A stretch of DNA of 63,602 nucleotides from Oscillospiraceae bacterium (GCA_017398105.1 JAFQHF010000008.1:1-63602); one strand, 5' to 3'; numbered from the stretch's first letter, positions 32,565-40,592 are shown. Numbers and translations are program-made. Notes: a model not told the origin generated them from the sequence alone.

Positions 32565-32594
32565 GTCATATTTTGGCCTGGCGGAGAATATACT
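32565..32594 (+). promoter_or_regulatory. Possible sigma-E promoter of the DUF3794-LysM gene
   Basis: GTCATATT (32565-32572) matches the sigma-E -35 consensus, and AATATACT (32587-32594) matches 5 of 8 bases of the CATACAnT -10. From the ATA of the -35 to the -10 the spacing is 16 bases, within the sigma-E range. This is plausible because the downstream gene looks spore-coat related. Confidence 0.4.
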
Positions 32595-32629
32595 TTGGTA
32601 ACTATCGTGTGTGAAGGAGTGATCCGTGG

Positions 32630-34126
32630 TTGGATGTGAGCTTTAAAAAGGTTGTCTGTGACTGCCTGGATGCTGCAGTACGGGAAGTGCGCAGCACGGA
32701 GGTCACACAGGAAATCAAGCTTCCGGACAGTATGCCGGATGTGGGCAGGGTGGTATCAGCCTGGGGACAGGCAATCCTGCGGAGCAAGGAGTGGAACGCA
32801 GACCGCATTTCCATCTCCGGCGGTTTGATGGTATGGGTTCTCTACGCCCCTGAGGACGGCAGCACCGAACGATGCCTGGATACCTGGATTCCCTTTCAGA
32901 TGCAGTGGGAACTGCCGGAGGATACGGTACAGGGACAGATTCGTGTCCGGCTCCAGGTGCGGTTTGTGGACGGGCGCAGCATTTCTGCGCGGAAGATCAT
33001 GGTACGTGCCGGAGTTGCGGCTTTGACAGAAGCACTCGTCCCCGGGGAACTGCAGGTCTATACTGTGGACGGTCCGCAGAAAGAGGTGGAGCTTCTGAAG
33101 AATACCTATCCGCTGCGCCTGAACAGGGAAGCAGGGGAACGGTCGATCTTAATAGAAGAAGAACTGTCCTTGCCAGATGCGGCCCCGAAACCGGAGGCAC
33201 TTCTCTATTACCGTATGGAGCCTCGGGTGACGGATAAAAAGGTGCTGTCCAACAAAGTGGTATTCCGGGGAAACGGCAACCTGCATGTTCTTTACCGGAG
33301 CGAAGAGGGACAGGTACACAGCTGGGATTTTGACCTGCCCTTTTCCCAATATGCCCAGCTCAACCGAGAGCACAGCAGTGATGCCCAGGCGGATTTTTTG
33401 CTGAGTCCCACTGGCCTGGAACTGGAGCTGGATCAGGAGGGGATGCTGCGGGTCAAGGGCGGGATCGCGGCGCAGTATCTGATCAGCGACAAGCAGCTGC
33501 TGGAGCTGGTGGAAGATGCCTACAGTCCCGGACGGGAGGTGCGGGTATCTACGCAATCTCTGGAGATTCCAGTGGTTCTGGAGAACCGCAGAGAGAACCT
33601 ATACGCGGAGCAGACAATTGATGCTCCTGCCGATATCGCTGCAGATGTCAGCTTTCTTCCGGACTTTCCGAGACAGCGGCAGTCGGAGCATGGCGTGGAT
33701 ATCATCACACCGGGCACCTTCCAGATCCTCTATTATGGGGAGGATGGTTCTCTGAACGCAGCTTCCAGCCGGTGGGAAGGACTTCAGAAAATGAGTGCAC
33801 ATGAGGATACAACACTGACGGCAGCTGTACAGTATTCAGTGCCCATGGCTGTAGTTGGGAGCGGGCAGATCATGGTAAAAACGGAGATGCCGTTAGAGGT
33901 GACGGCAACTGCCCGGCAGAAGCTGGACATGGTTACGGATGTGGAATTGGGAGAAGTGCGCCAGCGGGATGCCGGTCGGCCGACCCTGATCCTGCGCAGG
34001 GCAGGCGACCAGCGGCTGTGGGATATTGCCAAGCGCAGCGGTTCTACGGTGGACACCATCCGCCGGATCAATGGTCTGCAGTCAGAACCTGCACCGGAAC
34101 AGATCCTGCTGATCCCGGTTTCGTGA
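32630..34126 (+). CDS. DUF3794 (SPOCS) and LysM domain protein, probable spore envelope protein
   Basis: A 498-residue protein with repeated DUF3794/SPOCS-type beta domains (EVTQEIKLPDSMPDVGRVVS at about 25-45; a second unit with EQTIDAPADIAADVSFLPDF at about 325-345) and a C-terminal LysM (about 458-498: RLWDIAKRSGSTVDTIRRIN). DUF3794-LysM proteins are typical of spore-forming Clostridia and resemble SipL, which binds SpoIVA to build the coat; spoIVA is in this window. The start is TTG at 32630 with AAGGAG 10 bases upstream. I therefore call it a SipL/SafA-like candidate, by inference. Confidence 0.8.
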   Translation: MDVSFKKVVCDCLDAAVREVRSTEVTQEIKLPDSMPDVGRVVSAWGQAILRSKEWNADRISISGGLMVWVLYAPEDGSTERCLDTWIPFQMQWELPEDTVQGQIRVRLQVRFVDGRSISARKIMVRAGVAALTEALVPGELQVYTVDGPQKEVELLKNTYPLRLNREAGERSILIEEELSLPDAAPKPEALLYYRMEPRVTDKKVLSNKVVFRGNGNLHVLYRSEEGQVHSWDFDLPFSQYAQLNREHSSDAQADFLLSPTGLELELDQEGMLRVKGGIAAQYLISDKQLLELVEDAYSPGREVRVSTQSLEIPVVLENRRENLYAEQTIDAPADIAADVSFLPDFPRQRQSEHGVDIITPGTFQILYYGEDGSLNAASSRWEGLQKMSAHEDTTLTAAVQYSVPMAVVGSGQIMVKTEMPLEVTATARQKLDMVTDVELGEVRQRDAGRPTLILRRAGDQRLWDIAKRSGSTVDTIRRINGLQSEPAPEQILLIPVS

Positions 34127-34133
34127 GCAGAAA

Positions 34134-34167
34134 AAAGCCGCATCGTTTTTTCGATGCGGCTTTTGGG
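34134..34167. terminator. Bidirectional terminator between convergent genes
   Basis: GCCGCATCG pairs with CGATGCGGC around a TTTTTT loop, with AAAAAA before and TTTT after. It serves the DUF3794-LysM gene (+) and the LRR gene (-), whose stop codon begins at 34168. Confidence 0.9.
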
Positions 34168-35886
34168 TTATACGGTTGGGTCGTAGTTGACGATGATATC
34201 GTGGTCTCTCAGAGCATCCACATTGGGGATCTGATTGCCGAATACATTGACCTGAACCAGGCAGAAACAGTCAGCCAGGGCATCAATATTCGTCAGCAGA
34301 TTGTAATCCATGTAGACATGGGTCAGTGACTGCATGTTTTTCAGACCGTCAATGGAAGCAAGGGCATTGTAGGAACCGTCAATGGTGGTCAGGGCACAGC
34401 CGTCAGGCCATGCAGGCAGGGCTTCCACCTTGTTGGAGGAGAAGTCAAAGACCTGCAGCTTGGTCAGTGTACGCAGTGCGGAGAGATCCGTGATGTCATT
34501 GCTGGCGATGCTCAGATTGGTCAGCTCGGTATTTCCGGCCAGCAGGGAAACATCGGTCAATGCGTTATAGTCCACGGAAAGATGCTCCAGCAGGCTCAGC
34601 TTTTCCATGCCGTTGATGCCGGGAAGCTGGTTATGGTCGGCCTCCACATGCCGCAGACGGATGCAGCTGCTCAGGGGGGCCAGGGAAATCAGAGAATTAT
34701 AGCTGACATTCAGCTTGGACAGGTTTTCCAGTCCCTTCAGCGCAGAAAGATCGGTCAGTGCATTGTGTTCCAGATTGATCTCTGCCAGGGTTGTCATATC
34801 AGACAGTACACTCAGGTTGCGGATGGTATTGTTGTTCAGATCCAGCATGGTCAGGTTTGCTGCACCTTCCAGACCTTCAATGGTGCTTAAGCTGCAGCTT
34901 GCCAGAGTCAGGCTGCTTAACGCAGGAAGCTGCGCGACGATGCTCAGCTCGTCCACATCGAATTTGCATCCGGAAAGATCCAGAATCACCAGCTTGGAAA
35001 GGTTGGAAAGATGATTCAGGCTGTCGATCGTTTGGTTCTGAATGGTCAGCTTGGTCAGGTTGGACAGAAGGGAAAGATCTGCAAAGCTGCGCACACCCTC
35101 CGGGGCGGTGAATTCTGTGACCTCCCACAGATCATCGGTGAATACCTTGTCATCCGAATCCGCGCCGATGCACTCCCGGATGGCGGCTTCCATTGTGGGA
35201 TCGGTGAAAACGACCTCCTCGATCACACCGGTGATGGTGTAGCCCAATACAGCAACGGGGCTGACCAGTCCGTCCTCATCAACGGCAATGGCGTAGATGG
35301 TGGTTTCGCCGGCAGGCAGGGTGATGCTGCCGCTGTAGTGGGAGCCTTCGATGGAGGGATAGGTGCCGTCCATGGTATAGAACAGGTACAGGGAATCGGA
35401 ATTCAGATGGATATCCATGTACTGACTGTAGTAACCGGGATCGTAGTCAGAACTGGGGGCAGCAGGCCGGAGTGCATCCAGCTGCTGCTTCATATCGGGG
35501 TCTCCCAGATTGTCCAGCAGATTGACAGCATCCAGAAGCTTGTCCTGCTCCACGTAGGTTCTGCACAGGGCGGTGTACAGCTCTACGGTAGGCGTGTTGT
35601 TAATGGCTTCGGTCAGGGTCACTTCAGCCTTGGTGTAATTGCCATCGTGCTTGTACTGATTGGCAAGTTCGATGGCCACGTTTTCGTCATGACCGGAAAA
35701 GCTGTAGGCTGCATCGTAGAAGAATGCAGACATGCGGGAATTGCCGTGCATATCCTGGAACCGGGCCTGACTCAGCAGGGAATCCCGGGTGAAATCCCGG
35801 TCATAGATGAACAGGTACCACACGATGCTGGCCAGGATCAGCAGGCCCATCATCAGAGGCACCAGAAAATGACTTAGTTTCTTCAT
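34168..35886 (-). CDS. Membrane-anchored TPR, CHB_HEX and leucine-rich-repeat surface protein
   Basis: A 572-residue protein. A membrane anchor or uncleaved signal (about 7-28) is followed by TPR-like helices (about 40-140), a chitobiase C-terminal-like domain (about 165-225: DGTYPSIEGSHYSGSITL, then AGETTIYAIAVDEDG) and about twelve internalin-type LRRs (about 270-560, pattern L-x-x-L-x-x-L-x-L-x-x-N). Such proteins face the outside and bind partners. I chose the ATG at 35886, with TGGAG 7 bases upstream. The promoter is consensus and carries an upstream WalR-like repeat. Confidence 0.82.
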   Translation of the reverse strand: MKKLSHFLVPLMMGLLILASIVWYLFIYDRDFTRDSLLSQARFQDMHGNSRMSAFFYDAAYSFSGHDENVAIELANQYKHDGNYTKAEVTLTEAINNTPTVELYTALCRTYVEQDKLLDAVNLLDNLGDPDMKQQLDALRPAAPSSDYDPGYYSQYMDIHLNSDSLYLFYTMDGTYPSIEGSHYSGSITLPAGETTIYAIAVDEDGLVSPVAVLGYTITGVIEEVVFTDPTMEAAIRECIGADSDDKVFTDDLWEVTEFTAPEGVRSFADLSLLSNLTKLTIQNQTIDSLNHLSNLSKLVILDLSGCKFDVDELSIVAQLPALSSLTLASCSLSTIEGLEGAANLTMLDLNNNTIRNLSVLSDMTTLAEINLEHNALTDLSALKGLENLSKLNVSYNSLISLAPLSSCIRLRHVEADHNQLPGINGMEKLSLLEHLSVDYNALTDVSLLAGNTELTNLSIASNDITDLSALRTLTKLQVFDFSSNKVEALPAWPDGCALTTIDGSYNALASIDGLKNMQSLTHVYMDYNLLTNIDALADCFCLVQVNVFGNQIPNVDALRDHDIIVNYDPTV

Positions 35887-35918
35887 AAAAATGCTCCATT
35901 TCAAGAGAATCTCAAAAA

Positions 35919-35947
35919 ATTATACAACATATGCGGAATAAAGTCAA
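35919..35947 (-). promoter_or_regulatory. sigma-A promoter of the LRR gene
   Basis: On the minus strand TTGACT (35942-35947) and TATAAT (35919-35924) with a 17-base spacer. Confidence 0.85.
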
Positions 35948-35961
35948 GTCCGGGGGAAAAC

Positions 35962-35978
35962 GTTACAAAATCCTAACA
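35962..35978 (-). promoter_or_regulatory. WalR-like direct repeat upstream of the LRR gene
   Basis: On the minus strand TGTTAG, five bases (GATTT), TGTAAC. This matches the TGTWAH-N5-TGTWAH box except for the G at the end of the first half. It lies 14 bases upstream of the -35, a position similar to that at the lysozyme gene. Confidence 0.4.
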
Positions 35979-36035
35979 TTTCGTGCATTTATGTTAACCG
36001 TAAGTTTCCAGAGAGAACAGGGATAACAGAAAACC

Positions 36036-36057
36036 GGCGCACCCAATTGGATGCGCC
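36036..36057. terminator. Hairpin flanking element B, copy 1
   Basis: GGCGCACCC AATT GGATGCGCC: 8 of 9 pairs. On the minus strand it is followed by GGTTTTCTG. Identical except for one loop base to 36409-36430. Confidence 0.7.
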
Positions 36058-36408
36058 GCAGATTGTAGAAAAAGCCTCGCAGAGTTTTCTGCGAAAGCAG
36101 AAAATAAAGTCCCAATTGTTTTCGACCGCGGCGCACCCCAGGGTGGCTTCTCTTGCCCTTTCAGGGCAATTCACCTTCTGTACGTGGGCGAAAACACTTC
36201 TCAGGCTGCAAGTGTGCGAGTTGTGTGCCAAAGGTTACGGGGCCCCATCAAGCAAATTGTGCTTGATGGGGAGAGGAGATGCGCAGATACAGGTGGAATT
36301 TTCTGCTTGCAGAAAATGCAACAGTGTATCTGATGCATCGACGAAGTGCGCGCAGCAGACTGCAAAAAAGCTGGAGGAAAGCCCCGAAGGGGATTTTCGC
36401 CACGCTGC
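36058..36408 (-). mobile_element. Repeat element B (long form) between duplicated hairpins
   Basis: A 351-base non-coding element. On the minus strand it starts GCAGCGTGGCGAAAATCCCC and ends in CTTTTTCTACAATCTGC. It aligns with element C over almost its whole length, with a few per cent mismatch by eye. It has a 45-base insertion relative to C (36134-36178) made of two hairpins, and a 123-base module (36226-36348) that element A lacks. It fills most of the 550-base gap between the LRR promoter and the tex gene. Confidence 0.78.
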
Positions 36409-36430
36409 GGCGCACCCAATCGGATGCGCC
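36409..36430. terminator. Hairpin flanking element B, copy 2 (next to tex)
   Basis: GGCGCACCCAATCGGATGCGCC, differing from 36036-36057 by one base in the loop. It lies 6 bases past the tex stop codon but has no T-run in the tex direction. Confidence 0.7.
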
Positions 36431-36436
36431 GTCTGA

Positions 36437-38578
36437 TTATTCCTTTACCTGCTTCATGGACAGGCTGATCCGGTGGCGCTTTTCATCCACGCCCAGAACC
36501 ACGACCTTCACCACATCTCCAACCTTCACCATCTCGCTGGGATGGCGAAGACGCTTGCTGCAAACCTCGGAAATATGCACAAGTCCGTCCTGATGCACAC
36601 CGATGTCCACGAATACGCCAAAGTCGATGACATTGCGGACGGTGCCGGTCAGTACCATGCCGGGTTTCAAATCCTTCATTTCCAGAACATCCTTGCGCAG
36701 AATGGGGGCGGGCAGCTCATCACGGGGGTCCCGGCCGGGCTTTGCCAGCTCTTTGGCAATATCCAGCAGCGTGGGTTCGCCCACGGCGCATTCCGCGGCG
36801 GCTTTGGCAAGGCCGTAGCGTTCCAGCTTATTCACCAAATCGGACAGGTTATCGCCCTTTTTGCAGCCCAGCAGCTCCAGCAGCGCCCTGGCTGCGGCAT
36901 AGGATTCCGGATGCACGCCGGTGTTGTCCAGAATTTCCTTGCTTTCCGGGATGCGCAGGAAGCCTGCGCACTGCTGGAAGGCTTTGGGACCCAGCTTGGG
37001 AACCTTCTTCAGCTGGGCGCGGCTGGTGAAGGGGCCGTTTTCCTCCCGGTAGGCAACGATATTCTTTGCGGTGGCGGCAGTCAGACCGGAGACCTGCTGC
37101 AGAAGGCTCCGGGAGGCGGTATTGGCATCCACGCCCACAGAATTAACGCAGTCCTCCACCACGCCGCCCAGGGCGGCATCCAGCTCCTTCTGGGGGCAGT
37201 CATGCTGATACTGACCCACGCCGATGGCCTTGGGATCGATCTTGACCAGCTCTGCCAGAGGGTCCTGCAGTCTTCTGGCAATGGACACGGCGGAGCGCAG
37301 ATTTACATCGAATTCCGGGAATTCCTCTGCTGCCAGTGCAGAGGCGGAGTATACGGAGGCGCCTGCCTCGTTGACGATCATATAGCTGGCATTGGGGAAG
37401 GAACGCAGCAGCTCCACCGTCATGGCCTCCGTTTCCCGGGAAGCGGTTCCGTTGCCGATGGCGATGTGCTGAACGCCGTGCTTACGCATCAGGCCGGACA
37501 GAACGGTGATGGCTTCCTGCTTTTTCCGCTCACTGAAGGTGGGATAAACCACGGAGGTGTCCAGCACCTTTCCGGTGGCATCCACCACAGCCACCTTGCA
37601 GCCGTTGCGGTAACCGGGATCAAGCCCCATGGTGACGAATCCCTTGACAGGGGGCTGCATCAGCAGAGGCTTCAGGTTCAGCGCGAAATTATGAATGGCA
37701 CCGGCATAAGCCCGGTCAGACAGTTCGCTGCGGACTTCCCGCTGAATGGAGGGGAAGATCAGCCGCTCATAGGCATCCTCCGCTGCAGAGCGGACAAAGG
37801 CGGAAACGGTCATCACCGGCTTCAGTGCGGCACGGCAGACCAGTGCCATGCCTTCGTTTCCGACTATGGCCACATTGGGCTTCAGAATGCCCTCCTTTTC
37901 GCCACGGTTCATGGCCAGAATCTGATGATCCAGCAGGCGGGAGATGGGCTGGCTGAAATCGTAGTACAGCTTGTATACGCCGTCCTCTTCTGCATCCTCT
38001 GCGGCCTTGCAGGTAAAGACACCCCGGCGCATGACCAGCTCCCGAAGGGACTTTCGGATGTCCGCATCATCGGAAAGATTTTCTGCAATGATGTCATTGG
38101 CACCCTGCAGGGCTTCTTCCACGGTGCTGACACCCTTTTCGGGGTCAACGTAGCTTTCTGCCAGGGTCTCGGGATTTTGGCCGTCCTGGGCGAAGATGGC
38201 ATCGGCCAGGGGTTCCAGACCCTTTTCCCGGGCCACGGAGCCCCGGGTGCGGCGCTTCTGCTTATAGGGCCGGTACAGGTCTTCCACCTCGGTCATGGTG
38301 GCGGCGGCATCGATGGCGGCGGACAGTTCTTCCGTCAGCTTACCCTGATTTTCAATGGATTTTTTCACTTCCTCCCGGCGGGCCTGAAGATTTCGCAGAT
38401 AAGTCAGACGGGTCTCCAGATTGCGCAGGGTAGTGTCGTCCATGGCACCGTGCATTTCCTTGCGGTACCGGGCGATAAAGGGAATGGTATTGCCCTCATC
38501 CATAAGGGCTACCACATTTTCAACATATTCCAGCTTCTGTCCCAGCTCCTGGGCCAGAATTTCAGTGATGGATAACAT
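36437..38578 (-). CDS. tex: Tex-family RNA-binding transcription accessory protein
   Basis: A 713-residue Tex protein: N-terminal helical region (IPFIARYRKEMHGAMDDTTL), YqgF-like RNase H fold (MGLDPGYRNGCKVAVVDATG, GNGTASRETE, VNEAGASVYSASALA), helix-hairpin-helix motifs (about 490-560, including SVGVDANTASRSLLQQVSGL) and a C-terminal S1 RNA-binding domain (about 645-713). Tex-like proteins bind RNA and affect transcription and translation fidelity. AAAGGAG lies before the ATG at 38578. It is divergent from the tRNA-Ala gene. Confidence 0.95.
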   Translation of the reverse strand: MLSITEILAQELGQKLEYVENVVALMDEGNTIPFIARYRKEMHGAMDDTTLRNLETRLTYLRNLQARREEVKKSIENQGKLTEELSAAIDAAATMTEVEDLYRPYKQKRRTRGSVAREKGLEPLADAIFAQDGQNPETLAESYVDPEKGVSTVEEALQGANDIIAENLSDDADIRKSLRELVMRRGVFTCKAAEDAEEDGVYKLYYDFSQPISRLLDHQILAMNRGEKEGILKPNVAIVGNEGMALVCRAALKPVMTVSAFVRSAAEDAYERLIFPSIQREVRSELSDRAYAGAIHNFALNLKPLLMQPPVKGFVTMGLDPGYRNGCKVAVVDATGKVLDTSVVYPTFSERKKQEAITVLSGLMRKHGVQHIAIGNGTASRETEAMTVELLRSFPNASYMIVNEAGASVYSASALAAEEFPEFDVNLRSAVSIARRLQDPLAELVKIDPKAIGVGQYQHDCPQKELDAALGGVVEDCVNSVGVDANTASRSLLQQVSGLTAATAKNIVAYREENGPFTSRAQLKKVPKLGPKAFQQCAGFLRIPESKEILDNTGVHPESYAAARALLELLGCKKGDNLSDLVNKLERYGLAKAAAECAVGEPTLLDIAKELAKPGRDPRDELPAPILRKDVLEMKDLKPGMVLTGTVRNVIDFGVFVDIGVHQDGLVHISEVCSKRLRHPSEMVKVGDVVKVVVLGVDEKRHRISLSMKQVKE

Positions 38579-38648
38579 GGGGATCTCCTTTGCAAAAAGT
38601 CTCGGCGGCTATCATAGCATAATTTTTGGGAAAAGAAAAGGGGAAATA

Positions 38649-38677
38649 TTGACAGGTAAATTTCAAAGCAGTATAAT
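38649..38677 (+). promoter_or_regulatory. sigma-A promoter of tRNA-Ala
   Basis: TTGACA (38649-38654) and TATAAT (38672-38677), 17-base spacer: a perfect consensus 13 bases before the tRNA. Confidence 0.9.
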
Positions 38678-38690
38678 GATCCATATTAAC

Positions 38691-38766
38691 GGGCCTGTAG
38701 CGCAGCTGGGAGCGCATTACATTCGCATTGTAGGGGTCGGGAGTTCGAATCTCCTCAGGTCCACCA
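38691..38766 (+). tRNA. tRNA-Ala(CGC)
   Basis: A complete cloverleaf of 76 bases with encoded CCA. Acceptor GGGCCTG pairs with CAGGTCC, the anticodon stem is TTACA/TGTAG with loop TTCGCAT (anticodon CGC, 38724-38726), and the T-loop is TTCGAAT. The G3:U70 pair (38693 with 38760), the alanine identity element, confirms the assignment. It reads GCG codons. Confidence 0.95.
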
Positions 38767-38770
38767 GGGT

Positions 38771-38869
38771 TAGATAAAAGATAATAGAGAATATGGAATA
38801 GATAATAGATATTGGCGTTGTATACAGCTGTTCTTGCACTATTCTCTATTCTTTGTTATCTTTTATCTA
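38771..38869. repeat. Imperfect inverted repeat upstream of the four-helix-bundle gene
   Basis: TAGATAAAAGATAATAGAGA with ATA at 38771-38793 matches, in inverse, TATTCTCTATT (38840-38850) and TTATCTTTTATCTA (38856-38869), split by CTTTG. The enclosed 46 bases contain further AATAGATAATAGATA-type runs. AT-rich compared with its surroundings. It sits between tRNA-Ala and the IVS-type protein gene. Confidence 0.7.
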
Positions 38870-38897
38870 TTATTTTTTACAGAAAACCGGTGACAAT

Positions 38898-39251
38898 ATG
38901 GCACAGGACAGTATTTTGCTGGAAAAATCCCTTCACTTTGCAGCACGTATCGTAAAACTGCACCGCTATCTTTCGAAGCAAAAGAAGGAAAACATAATTT
39001 CAAAGCAGGTTCTTCGCAGTGGAACCAGCATTGGTGCAAATGCCAATGAGGCAATTTATGGTGTAAGCAGGGCAGACTTTATTGCTAAACTGCATATCTC
39101 TCTGAAAGAAACTGCTGAAACGGAGTATTGGCTGAGATTGCTTGTATTATCGGATTATCTAACAGCGGAAGAGGGGGATTCTCTGATAGAGGAATGTCTT
39201 GCAATCAAACGGATTTTAATTGCTACCCTAAAATCTGCAAAACAGGAATAG
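38898..39251 (+). CDS. Four-helix-bundle protein (23S rRNA intervening-sequence family)
   Basis: A 117-residue protein of the S23/IVS four-helix-bundle family: the segments SLHFAARIVKLHRYL, QVLRSGTSIGANANEAIYG, ADFIAKLHISLKETAETEYW and ECLAIKRILIATLKSAKQ are the four helices. Homologues are found in intervening sequences of 23S rRNA genes and as stand-alone genes, and are related in fold to Avd of diversity-generating retroelements. The preceding AT-rich inverted repeat and lower-GC coding sequence suggest acquisition by transfer. The ribosome binding site is weak. Confidence 0.85.
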   Translation: MAQDSILLEKSLHFAARIVKLHRYLSKQKKENIISKQVLRSGTSIGANANEAIYGVSRADFIAKLHISLKETAETEYWLRLLVLSDYLTAEEGDSLIEECLAIKRILIATLKSAKQE

Positions 39252-39272
39252 AAGCTTGCCAATGAATAATAA

Positions 39273-39303
39273 AGCAGCCCAAACCGATTTGGTTTGGGCT
39301 GCT
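39273..39303. terminator. Bidirectional terminator
   Basis: AGCAGCCCAAACC pairs perfectly with GGTTTGGGCTGCT around GATTT, between the convergent four-helix-bundle and Ldh-family genes. Weak T-runs on both sides. Confidence 0.8.
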
Positions 39304-39315
39304 GTTTCTTTTAAA

Positions 39316-40425
39316 TTACTTCTCAAAAGGGAACTTGTAATCCAGTCCCAGTTCATCACGCAGGGCGATGATTTCCTTCTGGATGGTCTCGCCGACGGGA
39401 ACGCCCAGATCCTTGCGCTCCTGCCAGGACAGCCATTCCTTTTCGCCAGCGGTGTAGATCCGCTCGGCACCGGGGGCCTTGGTGGAACCCCGCAGGGAAC
39501 GCAGAATGTCGCCGGTGGTGTTCTGGAAGGTGTCCAGACCCATGAAGAACTCGGGGTTGATGACAAAGAAGAAGTGGCCCAGACGGTAGAAAGCGTTGTT
39601 GCCGTCTGCATCCTTGCCGGAAAGAGCCCTGGTGTGGGGGCCGCCTGCCAGCGCTGCGGACAGGATCTCCACGATGGTGGTGAAGCCGTAGCCCTTGAAG
39701 CCGCCGGTTTCTTCACCCAGGCCGCCGATGGGCAGCAGAGCGCAGTTGCCCTTGCGCATTTCTTTCAGGATCTCACCGGAATCGGTCATGGTGTCGCCGT
39801 CCTTGGTGACCACGAGACCTGCGGGAGTGGGCTTGCCGGAACGCTCGTAGAACTCGATCTTGCCGTTCTGGACGATGGAGGTGGCGCAGTCAAAGTTGAA
39901 GGGGAACTCTTCGTCGGTGGGCATGGTGAAGGTAAAGGGGTTGGTGCCCATCATGGGCTCCACGCCGAAGGTGGGGGCCACGGAGGGACGGGCGTTGGTG
40001 CCGGAGATGCCGATCATACCGGCCTTCTGAGCCATGGTGGTCCAGTAGCCTGCGATGCCGTAGTGGGTGGAGTTCAGGATGGTGCCGCCGGCCATGCCGT
40101 AGATTTTGGCCTTTTCGATCAGCATTTCCATCATTTTATGGGAAGCCACCATACCCATGCCGTTGTTGGCATCCATGACCACGGTGGTGGGGGTTTCCTT
40201 CAGAATGTCGATCTTGGTCACAGGCAGCAATGTGCCATTCTTGATGCGGTCCAGATAGATGGGCTTGAAACGGTTGCAGCCGTGGCTTTCGATGCCCCGG
40301 CGGTCAGATTCCAGCAGCACATCGGCGCAGATGGCAGCATCGGCTTCGGGAACGCCGTAGGCCTTGAACACATCGATCATAAAGCTGTTCATCAGGTCCC
40401 ACGCAACATAGGGTCTGGTTTCCAT
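39316..40425 (-). CDS. Ldh-family (malate/L-lactate/ureidoglycolate type) NAD(P)-dependent dehydrogenase
   Basis: A 369-residue member of the Ldh_2 oxidoreductase family, NAD(P)-dependent enzymes that oxidise malate, (S)-lactate, sulfolactate, ureidoglycolate or related 2-hydroxyacids. Family landmarks include SDRRGIESHGCNRFKPIYLD near the N-terminus, NSTHYGIAGYW, GTNARPSVAPTFG and GGFKGYGFTTIVEIL. The exact substrate cannot be read from sequence. Strong codon bias suggests high expression. GGAGGTAATGACCT precedes the ATG. A leader hairpin (40461-40491) lies between promoter and start. The divergent AEC permease may carry its substrate. Confidence 0.88.
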   Translation of the reverse strand: METRPYVAWDLMNSFMIDVFKAYGVPEADAAICADVLLESDRRGIESHGCNRFKPIYLDRIKNGTLLPVTKIDILKETPTTVVMDANNGMGMVASHKMMEMLIEKAKIYGMAGGTILNSTHYGIAGYWTTMAQKAGMIGISGTNARPSVAPTFGVEPMMGTNPFTFTMPTDEEFPFNFDCATSIVQNGKIEFYERSGKPTPAGLVVTKDGDTMTDSGEILKEMRKGNCALLPIGGLGEETGGFKGYGFTTIVEILSAALAGGPHTRALSGKDADGNNAFYRLGHFFFVINPEFFMGLDTFQNTTGDILRSLRGSTKAPGAERIYTAGEKEWLSWQERKDLGVPVGETIQKEIIALRDELGLDYKFPFEK

Positions 40426-40460
40426 AGGTCATTACCTCCAAAAGTGATTCTAGAATAAAG

Positions 40461-40491
40461 AGCAGAATGCGGGAAAACGACATTCTGCTCC
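40461..40491 (-). promoter_or_regulatory. Leader hairpin of the Ldh-family gene
   Basis: GAGCAGAATG and CATTCTGCTC pair perfectly over 10 bases around an 11-base loop. On the minus strand it follows the promoter by about 18 bases and is followed by TTTATT, so it may act as an attenuator or protein-binding site upstream of the coding region. Confidence 0.5.
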
Positions 40492-40508
40492 TTTTATTTA
40501 CCGTTATC

Positions 40509-40538
40509 AATATACCAAATGGGCGCAAGGACTGTCAA
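40509..40538 (-). promoter_or_regulatory. sigma-A promoter of the Ldh-family gene
   Basis: On the minus strand TTGACA (40533-40538) and TATATT (40509-40514) with an 18-base spacer. Confidence 0.75.
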
Positions 40539-40572
40539 TTGATTTTCTGTACGATTTCCTTCTGCAAAAATA

Positions 40573-40585
40573 CGGCATATTGCCG
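40573..40585. promoter_or_regulatory. Palindrome in the Ldh/AEC divergent region
   Basis: CGGCA TAT TGCCG, an exact 13-base palindrome located 7 bases upstream of the AEC -35. It is a candidate operator for a shared regulator. Confidence 0.35.
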
Positions 40586-40592
40586 AATCTGT

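Noticed and set aside
36473..38575. 700-codon frame antisense to tex
   Set aside because: The sense frame encodes an unmistakable Tex protein. The antisense product is His/Gly/Gln-rich and has no ribosome binding site.
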